NCBI RefSeq assembly: GCF_001192795.1 | Contig: NZ_DF968181.1 | Span: 2,036,974 to 2,100,973, forward strand | DNA: 64,000 bases | Origin: Flexilinea flocculi | GTDB lineage: Bacteria > Chloroflexota > Anaerolineae > Anaerolineales > Anaerolineaceae | Direction: 5' to 3' | Shown: positions 42,454 to 53,782 of the stretch, in pieces | How positions within the stretch are numbered: position 1 is the stretch's first letter | Layout of the letters: each line of letters begins with the position of its first letter | Made by a program: the position numbers and the translations under genes | The notes under the pieces: generated by a model | What the model saw: the letters and a program-made list of their open reading frames with translations, nothing else | Told to the model about the DNA's origin: nothing | The model's database searches: none

Positions 42454-43113
42454 ATGAATAGGGATGAACAAAACAAAGCGCCAATATCCAAACAGACATT
42501 GAACCGCATGCCGGCATATCTTCTATATCTGAAAAATTTAGATTTACAAGAACGTCAATCAATTTCTGCTTCCGCAATTGCCAGTGATCTGAATCTGAAC
42601 GAAATTCAAGTAAGAAAAGATTTAGCTGCAGTCAGCTCATCCGGCGGAAAACCGCGGAAAGGCTTTGATATTCATATGCTGATTGAAGATATCAAAGCAT
42701 ATCTCGGTTACGATGATGTCAACAATGCTGTCATTGCAGGCGCAGGAAAATTGGGACAAGCACTACTTTGTTATGATGGCTTTTCAGAATATGGATTAAA
42801 TATCCTGGCGGCATTTGATTCAGATCCGGCTGTAATCCATCAAAGTGTAAATGCGAAAATGGTCTATCCGATAGAAAAAATGCCGGAAATCTGTCATCTT
42901 CTGAATATCCAGATCGGAATTATTACCGTTCCGGCAGCTTATGCACAGCTCGTCTGCGATCAATTTGTCAAAAGCGGAATTCGCGCTATCTGGAATTTCG
43001 CACCCGTTTTATTGAATGTTCCGCAAGATATCCTGGTTCAAAATGAAAATATGGCCGTTTCGCTTGCGATCCTGTCCAAACATTTGTCAGTCAAACTGAA
43101 GAAAAACGACTGA
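42454..43113 (+). CDS. rex: Redox-sensing transcriptional repressor Rex
   Basis: 219 aa, the family length. N-terminal winged helix (LNRMPAYLLYLKNL; IQVRKDLAAVSSSGGKPRKG), then a Rossmann NAD(H) domain with AVIAGAGKLGQALLCY, FDSDPAV and IGIITVPAAYAQLVCDQF, and the C-terminal swapped helix (SVKLKKND). Rex represses fermentation genes and leaves DNA when NADH/NAD+ is high. It directly precedes adhE, a classic Rex target, and lies behind a very large palindrome that may be its operator. Confidence 0.96.
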   Translation: MNRDEQNKAPISKQTLNRMPAYLLYLKNLDLQERQSISASAIASDLNLNEIQVRKDLAAVSSSGGKPRKGFDIHMLIEDIKAYLGYDDVNNAVIAGAGKLGQALLCYDGFSEYGLNILAAFDSDPAVIHQSVNAKMVYPIEKMPEICHLLNIQIGIITVPAAYAQLVCDQFVKSGIRAIWNFAPVLLNVPQDILVQNENMAVSLAILSKHLSVKLKKND

Positions 43114-43114
43114 A

Positions 43115-43160
43115 TTCAAGCAATTCGAAATGTGGAACGACCTTTCGAAATGCAAATTAT
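43115..43160. repeat. Short MITE-end fragment between rex and adhE
   Basis: CAAGCAATTCGAAATGTGG followed by AACGACCTTTCGAAATGCAA. One terminal repeat plus the sub-terminal CTTTCGAA box; no core. Confidence 0.55.
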
Positions 43161-43190
43161 TGAATGAAATCGAAGAAGATTGAGGGGAAA

Positions 43191-45794
43191 ATGAAAACAA
43201 AAATAAGTCTTGAAACAGAAAATATGGAACCCAAAACAATGATCGACATACTGGTCCGAAACGCTGAAGAAGCGCTGAAAGAATTTTTGAAGATGGATCA
43301 GGAGCAGATTAACGAAATCGTCCATGCCATGACACTCGCAGGGCTTGAAAATCACTTCAAACTGGCGAAAATGGCGTTTGAAGAGACTGGTCGCGGCATT
43401 GTTGAAGATAAAGATATCAAGAATATCTTTGCAACTGAGTATATCTGGCACTCGATCAAAGACCAAAAAACCGTCGGCGTCGTGGATGAAAACGAAATGG
43501 AAGGATACATAGAAGTAGCTGAACCAGTCGGCGTTGTGGCAGGCGTGACGCCGGTGACCAATCCGACATCGACTACGATGTTCAAAAGTTTGATCTGTAT
43601 TAAAACGAGGAATCCGATTATTTTTGGTTTTCATCCGTCAGCTCAAAAATGTTCTTCAGAGGCTGCCCGTATTCTTAAAGAAGCAGCAATCAAGCATGGA
43701 GCGCCAGAACATTGTATCCAATGGATTGAGGTCCCTTCAATAGAAGCAACGAATTTATTAATGAATCATCCGGGAGTTTCTATGATTCTGGCAACGGGCG
43801 GATCAGGAATGGTCAAATCAGCATACAGCGCCGGTAAACCAGCCCTGGGTGTCGGTCCGGGAAATGTACCTTGCTATATCAACAAAAACGTCAATCTGAA
43901 ACGCGCCTGTACAGACCTGATTCTTTCAAAATCCTTTGATAACGGGATGATCTGCGCCTCCGAACAGGCAGTCATCGTTGATCAGGATATTCAAGCTGAA
44001 TTTGAAGTTTTCATGCAAGAGAATCATTGCTACTTCTTGAATGAAGATGAAACGAAAAAGGTATCGGATTTTATCTTTCCTCCCGATTTGCATTCGCTTA
44101 ATGCAAAGATTGTCGGGCATCCGGCCGCTGAGATTGCAGCGCAAGCAGGAGTCCATGTTCCTGCCGATACGAAAATTCTGCTGGCAAAATTACCCGAGCC
44201 ATCGCTGAATTATCCGCTCTCATTGGAAAAATTATCTCCGGTTTTAGCCTATTTTGTGTGTAAGGACTCCGATCAGGGTTTTCAATATGCAAAAAAAATG
44301 CTGGAATTGGGAGGGCTCGGTCACTCCGCCGTCATTCACAGCAACGATCAGGATTTATGCGTTCGGTACGGTCAGGAAATGAAAGTCGGGCGAGTTATTG
44401 TCAATTCGCCTTCTTCGCAGGGAGCGATCGGAGATATCTACAATACGAATACGCCATCCCTTACATTAGGCTGCGGTTCATATGGACGGAATTCGACAAC
44501 TGCCAATGTCTCCAGTGTAAATTTGATCAATAAGAAAAGGTTGGCTCAAAGGAGAGTCAATATGCAATGGTTCAAAATACCTCCGAAAATTTACTTTGAA
44601 AGAGGATCCGTTCAATATCTGGAGAAGATGCCAAATATCACGCGGGCTTTCATCGTCACAGATCCGATCATTCTTAAGTTAGGATATGTAGAAAAATTAA
44701 CCTATTATCTCGGAAAACGTCCGGATCATATTCATTATGAAGTCTTTTCAGAAGTAGAATCCGATCCATCCGTTGAAACCATTCAACGTGGCGTGGAAGC
44801 TATGAATCGCTTTCAGCCGGATGTCATTATCGCTTTAGGCGGCGGGTCCGCAATCGACGCAGCAAAAGGGATGTGGCTTTTCTACGAAAATCCCGATACA
44901 GATTTTGACGGGCTTCGATTGAAATTTATGGATATCCGCAAACGTGCCTTTCATTTTCCCAATCTTGGAAAGAAAGCACAGATGGTAGCGATTCCGACAA
45001 CAAGCGGTACCGGATCCGAGGTGACATCCTTTGCTGTCATCACCGACAAAAAGAACGGCAATATTAAATATCCGCTCGCTGATTACGAATTAACGCCGGA
45101 TGTTGCAATCATTGATCCGCAATTTGTGGATACGATGCCGAAATCAATTGCAGCTGATACTGGATTGGATGTTCTGACGCATGCAATTGAAGCTTATGTA
45201 TCGGTACTTGCCTCCGATTACACCGATGGTTTGGCGTTGAAAGCGATCGAACTGGTCTTCCATTATCTGCCCCGCAGTTGGGATGATCCAAAGGATGAGA
45301 TCGCCCGCGAAAAGATGCACAACGCTTCCTGCATCGCCGGCATGGCATTTACCAATGCCTTTTTAGGCATCAATCATTCACTGGCTCATAAATTGGGAGG
45401 AGAGTTTCACATTCCGCACGGCAGAGCCAACGCACTGTTATTGCCGCATGTCATCGAATATAACGCGCAAAAACCTACGAAGTTCACCTCCTTTCCAAAA
45501 TATTCGGAATTTGTAGCTGATGAAAAATATGCTCAGATCGCAAGGTTTATGGGATTTGGAGGCGAAACAAAAGAAGAACAAATCCAAAATCTGATAAAAG
45601 CCGTTAAAAACTTGATGGAACGGGTGGCTTTGCCAAAAAGTATCCAGGAATGCGGTATTGAGGAAAAGACATTTCTCGCTTCTTTGGAAAAAATGTCAGA
45701 AAATGCCTTCGAAGATCAGTGTACCAATGCAAATCCAAGGTATCCGCTGATCTCCGAGCTTCAGGAGCTGTATAAGAAAGCGTTCTATGGCTGA
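43191..45794 (+). CDS. adhE: Bifunctional acetaldehyde-CoA/alcohol dehydrogenase
   Basis: 867 aa from ATG 43191 (GAGGGG upstream); the frame opens at 43164. Reduces acetyl-CoA to ethanol in two NADH-dependent steps. N-terminal ALDH half: [27 protein letters not shown], and catalytic Cys in [12 protein letters not shown]-terminal iron ADH half: [26 protein letters not shown], and metal-binding His residues in [17 protein letters not shown]. Both halves look complete. Adjacent to rex; probably repressed by it under low NADH. Indicates ethanol fermentation. Confidence 0.97.
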   Translation: MKTKISLETENMEPKTMIDILVRNAEEALKEFLKMDQEQINEIVHAMTLAGLENHFKLAKMAFEETGRGIVEDKDIKNIFATEYIWHSIKDQKTVGVVDENEMEGYIEVAEPVGVVAGVTPVTNPTSTTMFKSLICIKTRNPIIFGFHPSAQKCSSEAARILKEAAIKHGAPEHCIQWIEVPSIEATNLLMNHPGVSMILATGGSGMVKSAYSAGKPALGVGPGNVPCYINKNVNLKRACTDLILSKSFDNGMICASEQAVIVDQDIQAEFEVFMQENHCYFLNEDETKKVSDFIFPPDLHSLNAKIVGHPAAEIAAQAGVHVPADTKILLAKLPEPSLNYPLSLEKLSPVLAYFVCKDSDQGFQYAKKMLELGGLGHSAVIHSNDQDLCVRYGQEMKVGRVIVNSPSSQGAIGDIYNTNTPSLTLGCGSYGRNSTTANVSSVNLINKKRLAQRRVNMQWFKIPPKIYFERGSVQYLEKMPNITRAFIVTDPIILKLGYVEKLTYYLGKRPDHIHYEVFSEVESDPSVETIQRGVEAMNRFQPDVIIALGGGSAIDAAKGMWLFYENPDTDFDGLRLKFMDIRKRAFHFPNLGKKAQMVAIPTTSGTGSEVTSFAVITDKKNGNIKYPLADYELTPDVAIIDPQFVDTMPKSIAADTGLDVLTHAIEAYVSVLASDYTDGLALKAIELVFHYLPRSWDDPKDEIAREKMHNASCIAGMAFTNAFLGINHSLAHKLGGEFHIPHGRANALLLPHVIEYNAQKPTKFTSFPKYSEFVADEKYAQIARFMGFGGETKEEQIQNLIKAVKNLMERVALPKSIQECGIEEKTFLASLEKMSENAFEDQCTNANPRYPLISELQELYKKAFYG

Positions 45795-45795
45795 T

Positions 45796-45836
45796 CAAAA
45801 GAAACGCGCTCGAAATAAGCGCGTTTCTTTTTTCCT
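45796..45836. terminator. Rho-independent terminator after adhE
   Basis: GAAACGCGCT / AGCGCGTTTC with a 7-nt loop, then CTTTTTTTCC-like T-run. Confidence 0.88.
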
Positions 45837-45930
45837 TTTAAACCGAATAATCGAAGAACCAAGTCTAAGTCATTAGTAGAAAATTTTAAAGAAACAGGAC
45901 AGCCAATTTTTCTATATGATGCTTATCGAT

Positions 45931-46067
45931 CAGTATTAATTCAAAATATGGGGAGAAATATTTATTGTTAAATTATTGTTGTGATGTTTTTTTACTTTGT
46001 GCAAAAACATCACAACAACAAATCTTCTCGATTGATTCGAAAGAATGGTTTATATTATGAATTACTG
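45931..46067. mobile_element. Hairpin MITE copy (137 bp)
   Basis: Left end CAGTATTAATTCAAAATATG, right end TATATTATGAATTACTG. Core TTGTTGTGATGTTTTT / AAAAACATCACAACAA. Confidence 0.8.
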
Positions 46068-46124
46068 ATCAATCATTTAAAAATCTTTCATTCCTTTTCG
46101 ATCAGTCATTCATTTATCATTCCA

Positions 46125-47729
46125 TTAAGATCCTTGTTTTTCCAAAGCTGCGCGCACAAAACCAAGAAAAAGCGGATGAGCCCGATTCGGACGGCTCTTA
46201 AATTCCGGGTGAAATTGAACACCAATAAAAAATGAATTTGAAGGAATTTCAATTGTTTCGACAATGTGCCCGTTCGGAGAAATCCCGCTGATTTTCATTC
46301 CCATCTTCTCGATCATTTCCCGATACTCATTATTAAACTCATAGCGATGGCGATGGCGTTCCGAAATCAGTTCTTGCTGATAGCAGCGCTCCAACAAGGT
46401 ACCCTTCACAATTTTACAGGGATAACTGCCAAGCCGCATGGTCCCGCCTTTGGCAATTTCATTGCTTTGATCCGGCATAAAGTCTATAACCAAATTCTGT
46501 GAATTTTCATTAAACTCTCTTGAATTTGCATCGCTCAGGCCACAGATGGTACGCGCATACTCAATAACGGCAATCTGCATACCCAGGCATAATCCAAGGT
46601 ATGGAATATTCTTTTCACGAGCATATTTTGCGGACAGGATCATACCTTCAATTCCACGGTTCCCAAAGCCCCCGGGAATGATGATACCAGAACAACCTGA
46701 AAGCAGCTGATCGATGTTTTCTTCACAGACACATTCTGAATCGACCCAGTTGATTTCCACCTTCGATCCCAGCTCATAACCTGCATGCTGCAGCGCCTCC
46801 ATCACAGAAAGATACGCATCATGCAGCTTCGTGTACTTGCCTACCAGAGCGATTTTTACTGTCTTGTTCCGTTTTTCAATTCGATCCACCATCTTTTTCC
46901 AGTCAGAAAGGTCTGGGTCGGATGCTTTAATCGCTAATTCCCTGCACACAATTTCGGAAAAATGGCTCTTTTCGAGCATTAAAGGCGCTTCGTATAATAC
47001 GGAAATGGTTTTATTCTCGATAACACAATCAGGTTTTACATTACAAAACAGGGAGATTTTATTGATAATTTCGTGTTCAATGGGTTCGTCACAGCGCAGA
47101 ACAATGATACGGGGAGAAATTCCCATTGATTGCAATTCCTTTACGGAATGTTGTGTCGGTTTGGATTTTTGTTCCCCCGAACTTTTTAAAAATGGAACCA
47201 AAGTAACATGAATAAACAGGCAGTTTTCCTGTCCGACTTCAATCGCAACCTGGCGGATTGCTTCCAAAAATGGCTGGCTTTCAATATCGCCGGCTGTTCC
47301 GCCGATTTCTGTAATGACAACATCCGCATTGGATTTTGAGCCAACATTATAAATAAAGGATTTGATTTCATTGGTGATATGCGGAATAACCTGAACTGTT
47401 TCTCCTAAATATTCTCCATTGCGCTCTTTATTTAATACATTCCAATAGACTTTTCCAGTTGTCAGGTTCGAAAACTTGTTCAGATCCTCGTCAATAAATC
47501 GTTCGTAATGCCCCAGATCGAGATCGGTTTCTGCACCGTCTTCGGTAACAAAAACTTCACCATGCTGATATGGATTCATCGTTCCTGGATCCACATTGAT
47601 ATAAGGATCCAGTTTTTGCGCAGCGACTTTCAGACCGCGTGTTTTTAACAAACGGCCGAGTGATGCTGCCGTGATACCTTTTCCGAGGCCGGAAACAACC
47701 CCTCCTGTTACAAAAATAAATTTTGTCAT
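46125..47729 (-). CDS. pyrG: CTP synthase
   Basis: 534 aa from ATG 47729, which has GGGGAG upstream; the frame opens at 47768. Converts UTP to CTP with glutamine. Synthase domain: [40 protein letters not shown], and [11 protein letters not shown]. Glutaminase domain: [30 protein letters not shown] with the catalytic Cys, and [12 protein letters not shown]. Monocistronic, transcribed away from the thioesterase. Confidence 0.97.
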   Translation of the reverse strand: MTKFIFVTGGVVSGLGKGITAASLGRLLKTRGLKVAAQKLDPYINVDPGTMNPYQHGEVFVTEDGAETDLDLGHYERFIDEDLNKFSNLTTGKVYWNVLNKERNGEYLGETVQVIPHITNEIKSFIYNVGSKSNADVVITEIGGTAGDIESQPFLEAIRQVAIEVGQENCLFIHVTLVPFLKSSGEQKSKPTQHSVKELQSMGISPRIIVLRCDEPIEHEIINKISLFCNVKPDCVIENKTISVLYEAPLMLEKSHFSEIVCRELAIKASDPDLSDWKKMVDRIEKRNKTVKIALVGKYTKLHDAYLSVMEALQHAGYELGSKVEINWVDSECVCEENIDQLLSGCSGIIIPGGFGNRGIEGMILSAKYAREKNIPYLGLCLGMQIAVIEYARTICGLSDANSREFNENSQNLVIDFMPDQSNEIAKGGTMRLGSYPCKIVKGTLLERCYQQELISERHRHRYEFNNEYREMIEKMGMKISGISPNGHIVETIEIPSNSFFIGVQFHPEFKSRPNRAHPLFLGFVRAALEKQGS

Positions 47730-48113
47730 AAAAACTCCCCAATTCGATGTACATTCAATGACAAACACGGTTCTGAATCAGCAAAAATACAGAAGGATTA
47801 TACCTGTTCCTAAAATACTTGCGATTACCAAAATAGATTTTTAAGAAATTGTTTTTCTATTTTGCCTGAAGTTGGAGATTTCATCGGAAAAATTCTTCAT
47901 AAAAAAATTTTATCCTGTTTTCTATTTTATAAGACCAGTCTTATTCTGGAAATTAAAAAATTTAGAAAGGATCCTTTATTGTTTTGATATTTTTTCACAG
48001 AGAATTAGTAAATTCAATGATTAGTTTTTTCCTTTTTGTATAATTACTTGTTTTATGAAAAGAATTCTTTGTTATTCGATTGAATTCCTGATTTCTTTTA
48101 TAATCTTCGGATA
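47730..48113. other. AT-rich divergent intergenic region
   Basis: Separates pyrG and the thioesterase gene, and should hold the pyrG promoter. No structured element or gene seen before the MITE that begins at 48114. Confidence 0.4.
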
Positions 48114-48248
48114 CAGTAATTCGAAATATGGATTGACTTTTTGAATTAAGAAAGAAAATCAGTTGTTCTTATAGTTGTTCTTATAGTTGTGCGTGAAACG
48201 AAAAACTATAAGAACAACAAAAAATCCTTTTGATATTTAGAATTACCA
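48114..48248. mobile_element. Hairpin MITE copy with internal duplication in one arm
   Basis: Left end CAGTAATTCGAAATATGG, right end TTTGATATTTAGAATTACC. The left arm carries AGTTGTTCTTATAGTTGTTC, where GTTCTTATAGTT is tandemly doubled. The right arm AACTATAAGAACAAC has only one copy. Confidence 0.82.
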
Positions 48249-48281
48249 AAATAAATACCAGATTCAAACGGAGGGTTTATC

Positions 48282-48665
48282 ATGCTGATACTTGGAATTA
48301 GAGGTAGACATACAGAAATTGTGACCATGGAAAAAGCAGCCAGTTCACTGGGAAGCGGCGGTTTGGATGTTTACGGCACACCAGCCATGATAGCATTGAT
48401 GGAAGGTACTGCCCTATACAGTGTTCAACCATATCTGGACCCGGGAATGACAACCGTAGGTACGCTTGTAAATATTCAGCACAAAGCGGCAACACCAATT
48501 GGATCCACTGTTACTTGTGAAAGCGAACTGATTGAAATTGACCGTAAAAGACTTGTTTTCCATGTTGTCGTTTCAGATGAAAATGGAGAAATTGGAAGCG
48601 GAGTACACGAGCGCTTCATTGTCAACATCGATCAGTTCCTTGAAAAAGTCAAACAAAGAAAATAG
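48282..48665 (+). CDS. FlK-like hotdog acyl-CoA thioesterase
   Basis: 127 aa single hotdog domain. The catalytic triad of fluoroacetyl-CoA thioesterase FlK (Thr42, Glu50, His76, plus Gly69) has exact spacing counterparts here: Thr33 in YGTPAMIALMEGTA, Glu41, Gly60 and His67 (VNIQHKAATP). The Phe36 gate of FlK would fall on Gly27, so specificity for the fluorinated substrate is unlikely. Proteins of this kind are common in anaerobes and are probably housekeeping acyl-CoA thioesterases. GGAGGG precedes the ATG. Confidence 0.85.
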   Translation: MLILGIRGRHTEIVTMEKAASSLGSGGLDVYGTPAMIALMEGTALYSVQPYLDPGMTTVGTLVNIQHKAATPIGSTVTCESELIEIDRKRLVFHVVVSDENGEIGSGVHERFIVNIDQFLEKVKQRK

Positions 48666-48705
48666 AAATCTAATTTTCTCAATCGGAAAGCATGATCAAA
48701 TCTCG

Positions 48706-48821
48706 CAGCAATTCGAATTATGGATTGACATTTCGAATCCATCAATAAAATTTGTTATTCTTATGGGTTAGCGTAAACTCATAAGAATAACAAATATTTC
48801 ATTTCATATATCGAATCACTA
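48706..48821. mobile_element. Hairpin MITE copy (116 bp)
   Basis: Left end CAGCAATTCGAATTATGG, right end CATATATCGAATCACT. Core TTTGTTATTCTTATG / CATAAGAATAACAAA. Confidence 0.8.
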
Positions 48822-49053
48822 CTATTCGACGTAAATACATGCTAAAAACTTTACAGAATCATGACAAAAAGCAGAAGGTTCCTTTGTATAATTACAAATA
48901 GAAAACAAACCATTGGAGATTCAGCAATTTATAATTTGGAAGATCCAATAAATCAGGAAAGTAAGTTTGATGGTAATTTGTTAATATACAAATCGAATAA
49001 TAAAGAAAAGATAAAATCCTGCAAAAATTTGGACTGCTAGGGATTACAGAATA

Positions 49054-49884
49054 ATGAAAAAGAAAACTTCGTGGTATAAAATCATTCTGATCGGGATATT
49101 GCTGATCTGGACATTATTTCCAATTTATTGGATGATCTCTCTTTCGCTGCGAAACAGTGCAGAATTGCGATCATCAATTCCATTAATACCCCAATCCTTC
49201 GCAACCGAACATTTTTCAAGATTATTTACAGAAAAAGATTTTGGCAGAGCATTGTTTAACAGTCTTCAGGTAACCGTAATATCCTTATTTTTTGCTTTGG
49301 CATTTGGATTGGCCACAGCATATATTCTGTCCCGAAAGCGATTGAAAATTACCGGCGGAGACGTCTCATTATTTTGGATTCTTTTAGTCAGAATCTTACC
49401 GCCAATTGCATTTGCGATTCCGCTGTATCTTATCATGACTCGGCTCAATTTGATTCAAACGAAAATACCGATCATTTCCGCACACATCATGATCAATATT
49501 GCTTTTATTGTTTGGTTTATGATCACCTTCTTCATCACACTGCCTGAAGAAATGGAAGACAGCGCCCGAATTGACGGTGCATCTGAAATGCAGCTTCTGA
49601 CAAAAATTATTTTTCCACTGGTAATGCCGGGAGTAGCTTCAGTTGCAATCCTTGCGTTTATGACCTCCTGGAATGAGTATTTATATGGGGTGATATTTAT
49701 ACAGAGTCCAAAAAATTATACAATTCCGCTGATTCTGGCTACATTGAATTCAGAACAGGAATTAGCGGATTACGGTTTGATTGCAGCCGGCGGGACTATA
49801 TCTTTAATTCCCATACTCCTGTTCGTTATTTTCGCTCAAAACTATCTGATCAGCGGCCTTTCCAGCGGCGCTGTAAAAGAGTAA
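49054..49884 (+). CDS. Sugar ABC transporter permease (MalG-like)
   Basis: 276 aa CUT1-type inner-membrane permease with six hydrophobic segments (KIILIGILLIWTLFPIYWMI at the start). The EAA loop that contacts the ATPase is EEMEDSARIDGASEMQLLTK. It is the first of three genes in the order G-permease, binding protein, F-permease, with 19 bp to the next frame. No ATPase is encoded nearby, so it probably shares an MsmK/MalK-type ATPase encoded elsewhere. Substrate unknown, probably an oligosaccharide. Confidence 0.92.
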   Translation: MKKKTSWYKIILIGILLIWTLFPIYWMISLSLRNSAELRSSIPLIPQSFATEHFSRLFTEKDFGRALFNSLQVTVISLFFALAFGLATAYILSRKRLKITGGDVSLFWILLVRILPPIAFAIPLYLIMTRLNLIQTKIPIISAHIMINIAFIVWFMITFFITLPEEMEDSARIDGASEMQLLTKIIFPLVMPGVASVAILAFMTSWNEYLYGVIFIQSPKNYTIPLILATLNSEQELADYGLIAAGGTISLIPILLFVIFAQNYLISGLSSGAVKE

Positions 49885-49948
49885 GGATTCTAAGAATTCC
49901 TTATTGCAGGAAAATTATAAAAACCTTATAAGAATTGAAAGGAAAAAA

Positions 49949-51163
49949 ATGAAGAAAATTTTAGTTGTCACGATCATGTTGTTGTCTGTCATCCTCTTGA
50001 CCAGTGCGTTCGCACCAGCCAATCAGGAAACGCTGACGATTGCTGCCCGCGGCGGATCCCACGTGGATGCAATGGAAGCAGTCAAAGGTGAATTTGAAAC
50101 CGCCAATAATGTTAAAATTGAGATTTTAGGTCTTGAAAGCGCCGATCTCAAACAAAAAATTGGTCTCGATTCCGTCAACAAGACCGGACAATTGGATCTG
50201 ATCATGATTGATGATCCATGGATGCCGGAATTTGCTGAAAGCGGGATCATGGCCAACCTGACAGAGATGGGTTATGTGGAAGATGAGGATTTTGCTGCGC
50301 CTTCCCGCGCAATCGGAAAAGACCCCTATGGTGAAGGTGATGTCTATGCGCTCCCATATTCCGGAAATGTGATGCTTTTCTTCTACAATAAAGACCTTTT
50401 CGATTCGAAATCGCTTTCTGTTCCCACTGACTGGAAGTCCGTTTTGGATATCGCAAAACAGATGAAAAGCGATGGAAAAATCGGCTATGTCATCCGCGGT
50501 CAGCAAGGAAATCCGATTGTAACCGATTATCTGCCGATTCTCTGGTCATTCGGCGGAAATGTATTTGATGCAGATTGGAATGTAACGATTAACTCTCCGG
50601 AAGCTAAAGCAGCATTGGAACTCTATATGGAATTGCTTGCCAACGGCGTAAACTATGAAAAGAATGACATCGTTGCCGCTGTATCTGAAGGGAAAGCCGC
50701 AATGTCTCTGGGATGGCCTTCCTGGTACATTTCTGGCGCAGACGCAAAAGCTGCCTATGCCCCGATCCCCGGTAAAGTAGATGCGGATTCTGAATTGCAC
50801 GGCTCCGGTATGATTGGAAACTGGATGATGGCAGTCACCGCCAATTCTCATAACAAAGAATTAGCGCTCGAGTTTTTGAAATTTGTCACTTCTGCTGAAA
50901 ATCAAAAAATTGAAGCAACCTTCGGTGGAGTTCCAACACGAGCAAGCGTCCTGACTGATCCAGAATTAACCGCGAAATATCCATATTTCCCAACACTTCT
51001 GGAAGCCACCAACAACTCGGTTGTCCGGCCGCGAACTCCGCTTTGGAGCAATGTAGAAACCGCATTAGGAACAGAGCTTTCCAGCGCCATATCGGGTGTC
51101 AAGACTGTGGATCAGGCTCTGACTGATGCCGCAGCCGCTATCACCGCTATAATGGCTGAGTAA
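49949..51163 (+). CDS. Extracellular sugar-binding protein of ABC transporter
   Basis: About 404 aa from ATG 49949 (GAAAGGA upstream). N-terminal signal peptide KKILVVTIMLLSVILLTSAF without a lipobox Cys, so it is secreted rather than lipid-anchored, or held by other means. Family 1 solute-binding signatures: LDLIMIDDPWMPEFAESG, YALPYSGNVMLFFYNKDLF, GKAAMSLGWPSWYISG and NKELALEFLKFVTSAENQ. It captures a carbohydrate for the two flanking permeases. A stem-loop just after its stop may protect the mRNA and give it the highest expression of the three. Confidence 0.93.
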   Translation: MKKILVVTIMLLSVILLTSAFAPANQETLTIAARGGSHVDAMEAVKGEFETANNVKIEILGLESADLKQKIGLDSVNKTGQLDLIMIDDPWMPEFAESGIMANLTEMGYVEDEDFAAPSRAIGKDPYGEGDVYALPYSGNVMLFFYNKDLFDSKSLSVPTDWKSVLDIAKQMKSDGKIGYVIRGQQGNPIVTDYLPILWSFGGNVFDADWNVTINSPEAKAALELYMELLANGVNYEKNDIVAAVSEGKAAMSLGWPSWYISGADAKAAYAPIPGKVDADSELHGSGMIGNWMMAVTANSHNKELALEFLKFVTSAENQKIEATFGGVPTRASVLTDPELTAKYPYFPTLLEATNNSVVRPRTPLWSNVETALGTELSSAISGVKTVDQALTDAAAAITAIMAE

Positions 51164-51188
51164 TTTGTCCTTCGTTTATCGTATCAAA

Positions 51189-51214
51189 CCTGTCATCTCT
51201 TAAGGGATGACAGG
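51189..51214 (+). promoter_or_regulatory. Intercistronic stem-loop
   Basis: CCTGTCATC (51189-51197) and GATGACAGG (51206-51214), no long T-run. It lies between the binding-protein stop and the F-type permease start, where differential-expression hairpins are typical (as after malE in enterics). Confidence 0.7.
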
Positions 51215-51234
51215 TTTCCTGATTGAGGTCATTT

Positions 51235-52098
51235 TTGAAACAAAACAAAAAGTTTTCATATTTGATGTCTCTTCCAACCGTCATCATTCTGGCATTTTTG
51301 ACGGTTTTTCCGCTGGGATATACGATCTATTACAGTTTTACCAATTTCAATATGCTGAAGCCGAAAACATTGAAATTTATCGGCCTGTCCAATTTCGAAA
51401 AAATCCTCGCGGACTCCTATTTCCAGCAGGCACTGCTGAACACATTGAAATTTATGGTACTGGCAGTCATTCTTGAAACAGGAATTGGATTGCTGGTTGC
51501 GTTACTCGTTAACAGTCTGACAAAAGACCAGAAAATCATACGCACTTTACTCTTGCTGCCTGTTGTTCTGCCTCCGGTCACGGTAGCATTAATTTGGCGT
51601 ATTATGCTATCTAATAATTATGGCATTATCAATAAATTATTAGAGCTCATCGGTATTGCACCGGTCAGTTGGCTGAATGATGTCAGAACTGCCTTTTATT
51701 GCATCCTGGTGATCGATGTCTGGCAGTACATGCCATTTGCTTTCCTGTTGATTTATGCTTCTTTGCAATCCGTGCCTGAATCACAATATGAAGCTGCACA
51801 AATTGACGGAGCCAATGCCTTCCATCGTTTCTGGTACATAACCATTCCCAATATCATGGGTGGGATCGTGCTCGTCATCCTGTTGCGGTCGATCGATTCG
51901 ATCCGCTTGTTTGACAAAGTCAATATACTGACAAGAGGCGGTCCGGCGAATACAACAGCCACAATTACTCAATACATTTACAATTACGGCGTCGGTAATT
52001 ATCGGATCGGCTTCAGTTCAGCCGGCGCAATCGTAATGACATTGATTGTATTGCTCATTTCCTCGTTGTACGTTAAACGGGCTTTCCAAAGAAATTAG
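51235..52098 (+). CDS. Sugar ABC transporter permease (MalF-like)
   Basis: About 287 aa. I choose the TTG at 51235 because GAGGT lies 5-6 nt before it; the TTG at 51223 lacks a ribosome site. Hydrophobic segments include LMSLPTVIILAFLTVFPLGY and AVILETGIGLLVALLV. The EAA loop is PESQYEAAQIDGANAFHRFW. It pairs with the MalG-like permease to form the membrane channel. The TTG start, hairpin upstream and third position in the operon suggest lower expression than the binding protein. Confidence 0.9.
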   Translation: MKQNKKFSYLMSLPTVIILAFLTVFPLGYTIYYSFTNFNMLKPKTLKFIGLSNFEKILADSYFQQALLNTLKFMVLAVILETGIGLLVALLVNSLTKDQKIIRTLLLLPVVLPPVTVALIWRIMLSNNYGIINKLLELIGIAPVSWLNDVRTAFYCILVIDVWQYMPFAFLLIYASLQSVPESQYEAAQIDGANAFHRFWYITIPNIMGGIVLVILLRSIDSIRLFDKVNILTRGGPANTTATITQYIYNYGVGNYRIGFSSAGAIVMTLIVLLISSLYVKRAFQRN

Positions 52099-52149
52099 CC
52101 ACCGTATACTCCTGAATTCCAGTTTCATGATGGTTTTTTGTAAAATAAT

Positions 52150-52310
52150 TTGAGAGTTGAACTGGATTTCCAAATTAAAAAAGTGAAAATGATTGGTTAT
52201 TTATTTTTTGCGTTTCATGTAAGAAATAAATAACCAATATTAATTTAACCGCTATTTCGAATCATATCGATCAACAAAACGAATCTGAAATTCGAAATAT
52301 GGGAAGTAAG
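52150..52310. mobile_element. Degraded hairpin MITE plus a solo left end
   Basis: Core TTGGTTATTTATT (52192) / AATAAATAACCAA (52227) with right end CGCTATTTCGAATCAT (52251-52266). A separate CTGAAATTCGAAATATGG follows at 52287. The core sequence is unlike those of other copies. Confidence 0.65.
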
Positions 52311-52406
52311 AGGAACAATTAAGAAATGTCTAAAAAATAAAAAGACTCTTACCTAAATGAATCATGCAATTTTTAAAACGATTTGAAAACAAATCAAAGG
52401 GAATGG

Positions 52407-52490
52407 ATGAAACCTGTCATAGGATTGAAGCAATCTCCTACAATAGGCGAAAATAGATTGCTTCTCTATGATTGCAATGACGGATTCATC
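52407..52490. repeat. CATTGCGAG / GAAGCAATC family, AT-drifted copy
   Basis: AACCTGTCATAGGATTGAAG followed by CAATCTCC, then AGATTGCTTCTCTATGATTG followed by CAATGACGG, inverted. Confidence 0.65.
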
Positions 52491-52564
52491 CAAGAATGAT
52501 TCACCAAATAAAATTTTGGCACATAGAACAGAATTAAAACAACATCTGATAGTTTTTTGGATAA

Positions 52565-53728
<1,164 letters not shown>

Positions 53729-53747
53729 TAAAATCTGATCAGCTATA

Positions 53748-53782
53748 AAAAAACAGACCGGTTATGACTGGTCTGTTTCTTT
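53748..53782. terminator. Shared terminator of tgt and trmD
   Basis: AAACAGACC and GGTCTGTTT, A-rich left and T-rich right. The right arm lies within the last codons of trmD. Confidence 0.8.
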
